The position numbers and the translations under genes were made by a program. A stretch of DNA of 64,000 nt from the NCBI RefSeq assembly GCF_014851395.1, contig NW_024040152.1:18962308-19026307 (forward strand). The letters are read 5' to 3'. The stretch comes from Micropterus salmoides (Eukaryota > Chordata > Actinopteri > Centrarchiformes > Centrarchidae). Under the pieces are notes generated by a model that was given only the letters and a program-made list of their open reading frames with translations, did no database searches and was not told the DNA's origin. Positions 61,001-64,000 of the stretch are shown here, in pieces. Position 1 is the stretch's first letter. Each line of letters starts with the position of its first letter.

Positions 61001-63531
61001 TGCAGGGAGTCTGATTTAATGATTTTAAGTCATCAAATGCTGATCTATTTTTAGCCTTTTGTAAAAGCATCTGTGGTAGCTCAGGTTTGCAGACCTGGGC
61101 TGTTGTCTGTTCTTCCCGGGAATCCTGGTGTTATTTCTGCAAAGCAAAGAACTTCTGCCTGACTTCAAATGGGGAAGAAATGCTTCCCCTGCACTAATTC
61201 TGTTATCATAGCTTAAGGCATCAGTACTGTTCACATGCTAACTCTGTGAAATTCAATTCAGCTAAGTTCAAATGAAGGAAAAAGTGCCCAGAATACATTT
61301 TGTTCCTCTGTGGCAATATTTGTGTTTCTGTTAGCTGGCCGAGGTGACCTTCCTATACACAGAGTGTAATTATTCTCGTGAGGGACGTGTGTGAGGTGGC
61401 AGACACTGTGAAAGGCAGCATTGTGTGAGCTCACACACTGATGTGTCCCAACGCTGGGCCCTGAAAGAGTCATGGGAACTCTTACCTAGAAGTGATAAAA
61501 AGCACAAAGCCCCACAAACACTGATTGAGTTGTACAGTACGGATGTAAAGCTTTAGCTGTTAAATTCCTCTGTAACACTAAATATGTTCAACATGTGTCA
61601 CTGCCAGGCAGCTAAAATCTATTTTAACATCAGCTGTGATTCTTTTTCAACTTTGGAATAATTGCAACATCTTCTCTAGAAACATGTCAACAGGCCCTGC
61701 TTTGATCACTCAGGCCAATGAGATCACAAGTAAAGCCTAAGTGGAGGTTATAAATGGCCATTAATCAGGGATGAGTGTTTAGTGAGAGGGATCTCTGAAA
61801 CATTGCCCTAATTAGTTTCCTAGAAGAGACTTGTCTACGGTTGTTTTTTAAATGTCCTTCATTGCCTGCAACAGTAGGGGGAGCTAATAGAAATTTACAA
61901 GCGCTTAGGGATTTTAGGAAGACGCATGAACAGTCTTTACTAATGCCAAACTAAGGAGGCTAATTCTTATAGCTGAAGAGATATTTATACAAGGCCTTCA
62001 TTTTGTAGACTGTAATGCAGTTGGTTACCAGCAGGAATAGGGGCTTCTCAGCCCTGCTCTTTGAGCCCTCTTGTGGCAGAGTTATAAAATCATGGCACCA
62101 TTACAGTGCCCCTGATTTAGCACAGCTGCGAGCCACTGAAACCTCTTTCTGAAAGGAGTTAACAACAACCTTTTACCACCAATTTAACAATTTTCTTCAG
62201 TTTTTTAACCTGTTTCCATGAATGCAAACATTTTTATGTCTCTGAGGATGAGTACAGTTTGATTGAAAGATTTTTGATAAAAGAAAATTAAACACAAAGA
62301 TTTGGTGAAAATTCTGTGTGTACATTTTCCAGCAGTGTTCTCTTGATATTCACTTTAGCAAGCATATTCAATAACATGCTCCCTACACATTGTACCTCAG
62401 TGCCACTGTTTGCATTAAATAACCACAATTTACAGGAGGCAACACGGGATTTACCATAGGCAAAACTTTATACACCTGTATTTTTATAAAAATAAGCAAG
62501 TGACACTAATCCACTTACCTGGGGCATTATTGAATGTTATTAACACATGTACAATGGCAGAAACAAAAGCTAATCTACTTCCACTGCTAAACCTCCATAA
62601 AAATGCTGTTTACTAAAGCCACTGCCCAGAAACGAAATCACTTTGGCATATGCCATGTCACATTATTAAAGTTACAGTAGCTTTATTAATATTAGCAGTT
62701 GTCTATAAAATGTAGCAAGTCTTGGAATGTTTGTGTTTTTTTCCAATATCAGACACTTTATTATGCAAAGTACAGTGTCAGACTGGATTTTTCAACATGA
62801 AAATACTTGTGGCTGAAAAGGAAAAAAAATGAATAGTTAAGTTAATGTGGATATGACAGATTTGTGAGTTATTCATATAGTTACAGAGAGAGTTTGATTT
62901 GACTGATTTGACTACAGATTTGACAAAAGAAGATATGCTTAAGTTTTTTGACATCCAGATAGTTTAAATATAGCATGTATTATTAAATGACTATGAATAT
63001 ACAGATGAAGACCGTACCTTTTGTTTCGTCAACTTAAAACAAAGCCTTCTGCTAATCTTTGGATGTATTTGCATGCTCACTTTTGGTTATGTGGAAGAAA
63101 CCTCAAATGGATTTTTGCTCTGATAAAAAGTTTATTTGTTAAAGATCATTGGCTGCAGGCTGTGATCATTAATGTGGCGCCAATGTGTTTTGCAGCTGTT
63201 GTCCAAGTCCATTGAGCAGTTACGTCAGCCCAGCGCACACCTGCAGGAATCAGAGGAGGAGCAGGAGGAGCAGCAGCGCAGAGAGCAGACGGAAAGCATG
63301 CAGGAGGACAGGCTGCCCCCTAGAGGAGTCATCCGGAAGCACACACTGAGCAGTAGCAGCAGCAGTGGCTCGAGCAGCGAGCTCCCAGACGCTCACTACG
63401 GGGTTATCAAGGTCAAGGAGGAGCCGCTTGATAGTGAGGATGAGGCCCTGACCAACCAGAGCTTAGAGGCAGAGCAGAGCACCTATCTTCACCAGGTCAA
63501 AGGAAGACTGGTGATAAGAGCCATGATCTGA
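43024..63531 (+). CDS. hdac9: Histone deacetylase 9, MITR-type non-catalytic isoform; 11 coding exons
   Basis: Exons: 43024-43132, 50345-50586, 50928-51111, 52488-52611, 52750-52871, 57793-57924, 58234-58349, 59811-59933, 60395-60572, 60682-60884, 63196-63531. Junctions are GT-AG and phases agree throughout, giving 622 residues. Features: a CtBP-type PLDLR motif (52-56); a Gln-rich coiled coil (about 85-165) with a poly-Q run; a MEF2-binding helix around VASTEVKQKLQEFLLSK (181-197); a 14-3-3 site RKTASEPNL (Ser262); a basic nuclear signal VRSRLKQKVAERR; LYTSPSLPNIS; a second 14-3-3 site RTQSAPLP (Ser476); a VKEEP sumoylation motif (Lys585) before acidic residues. HDAC9-type wording (HQALLQHLL, QSAPLPQNTLAQLVIQQQHQ) separates it from HDAC4, 5 and 7. 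It ends VKGRLVIRAMI, like mammalian MITR, before any deacetylase domain. The family acts in the nucleus as a signal-exported MEF2 corepressor. M30 is an alternative start. Confidence 0.95.
48640..48716. repeat. (TG)n and (TC)n microsatellites in hdac9 intron 1
   Basis: A TG run at about 48650-48669 and a TC/CT run at about 48688-48716, directly 5' of the candidate enhancer at 48770-49130. Confidence 0.92.
48770..49130. promoter_or_regulatory. hdac9: Candidate enhancer in hdac9 intron 1 with X-box and MEF2 site
   Basis: The stretch is richer in G+C and CpG than the rest of intron 1 and packed with recognisable sites. GTTGCCATGGCAGC (48859-48872) differs at one base from the palindromic RFX X-box. 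CTATTTATAA (48947-48956) is a perfect MEF2 consensus. No open frame with splice signals explains the composition. An enhancer or conserved non-coding element is inferred; an unrecognised non-coding exon is the alternative. Confidence 0.35.
51943..51974. repeat. (GAT)n/(GAC)n microsatellite
   Basis: About seven ATG/GAT units followed by GAC-GAC in the hdac9 intron between the exons at 50928-51111 and 52488-52611. Confidence 0.9.
52872..57792 (+). other. hdac9 intron, 4.9 kb, no nested gene seen
   Basis: No coding exon, mobile element or RNA gene was recognised. The block at 53570-53720 (aataattcctaccccttggtttgc ... cttcataatttggcaatgaggtcacc ... tctcttaattacattgg) has the homeodomain-site density often seen in conserved non-coding elements. 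This is only an impression without alignment. Confidence 0.3.
60885..63195 (+). other. Last hdac9 intron before the MITR exon
   Basis: 2.3 kb without a gene. The part at 61680-61870 (caggccaatgagatcacaag ... aaatggccattaatcagggatgag ... ccctaattagtttcc) is dense in TAAT/ATTA and NF-Y-like sites. It is a reasonable candidate for a conserved element, since the mammalian HDAC9 locus is known to hold TWIST1 enhancers. Confidence 0.3.
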
Positions 63532-64000
63532 AAGGGATAAGATCACACACTTGCAACATTCGCAGATAAACAAGCCTCTACAAACATGCACATCTACATC
63601 CCTGCAGTTTACACATACACGCACATTTACACACAACACACAGCAGCCATTGCACAGTAGGCCAGCTCTCCCTGTCACGACATACGACCCCTTTACACTC
63701 AGCTGCAGCCTCGCTTGTCCCACACTCTAAGACTCTCTGTTTGTGATCTTTGTGTAGTGATCTCTGTAAAATATGTTTCACTTTTGTGTATATAATATGA
63801 AGACAATTTAGACCGTTCTTTTTAAGAGCTGCTTTCGACTCGGGTTGTCTCGAGTTCGCTCAACTGACAAAAAGTTGTATGTACATATACTGTGGATCTA
63901 GCATCAAAGGTGATTTCTAGAGGGGAGGTTGAACAGGTGTACAGCTTTGAAGAGCCAAATTATGTTCCCACTGTGTACATTTTTTGCCATAAAATAGTTG
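63532..64000 (+). other. hdac9: 3' UTR of the MITR-type hdac9 transcript
   Basis: Sequence following the MITR stop codon (63529-63531), running to the window edge. It includes CA-rich stretches (63540-63650). No canonical AATAAA occurs before the end; ATAAAA near 63990 is a weak alternative. The poly(A) site and any deacetylase-domain exons lie outside the window. Confidence 0.5.

Noticed and set aside
1..64000. Search for CRISPR arrays, prophage, operons, tRNA or rRNA genes
   Set aside because: None are present. The window is vertebrate nuclear DNA and its regularly spaced repeats are all microsatellites.

Overview
This window is nuclear DNA from a ray-finned fish, probably a percomorph-type teleost. 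The genes have short vertebrate exons with GT-AG introns. Their proteins match vertebrate HACL1, ANKRD28 and HDAC9. The introns and spacers carry fish-typical Tc1 and hAT transposons, dispersed repeats and long CA/TG microsatellites. There are no bacterial features, CRISPR arrays, tRNAs or rRNAs.

Layout. 1-1559 (minus): the first seven exons and the edge of the eighth of hacl1, a peroxisomal thiamine-diphosphate lyase; the gene continues off the left edge. About 1560-4108: hacl1 promoter, a retroposed repeat and the ankrd28 3' UTR. 4109-22391 (minus): a complete 28-exon ankrd28. Its exons sum to exactly 3159 nt (1052 residues plus stop), the family length, so the splice model checks itself. 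22392-42500: a 20 kb spacer between ankrd28 and hdac9, which are divergently transcribed. It holds two hAT MITEs with target-site duplications, a full-length but dead Tc1 element, microsatellites and possible regulatory DNA. 43024-63531 (plus): hdac9, eleven coding exons giving a 622-residue MITR-like protein with no deacetylase domain. The last exon holds an in-frame splice donor that would allow joining to catalytic exons beyond the right edge.

Functional links. Ankrd28 is a scaffold subunit of protein phosphatase 6 and Hdac9/MITR is a MEF2 corepressor; no pathway joining the two is visible. The hdac9 flank and intron 1 carry several perfect MEF2 consensus sites. That fits the known feedback in which MEF2 activates the gene for its own repressor.

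No wholly new gene system was found. The points most worth checking are the dual-use terminal hdac9 exon, the MEF2/E-box/X-box sites around hdac9, a repeat lying against a hacl1 splice donor, a possible unannotated transcript divergent from ankrd28, and several mobile elements whose breaks can be located exactly.
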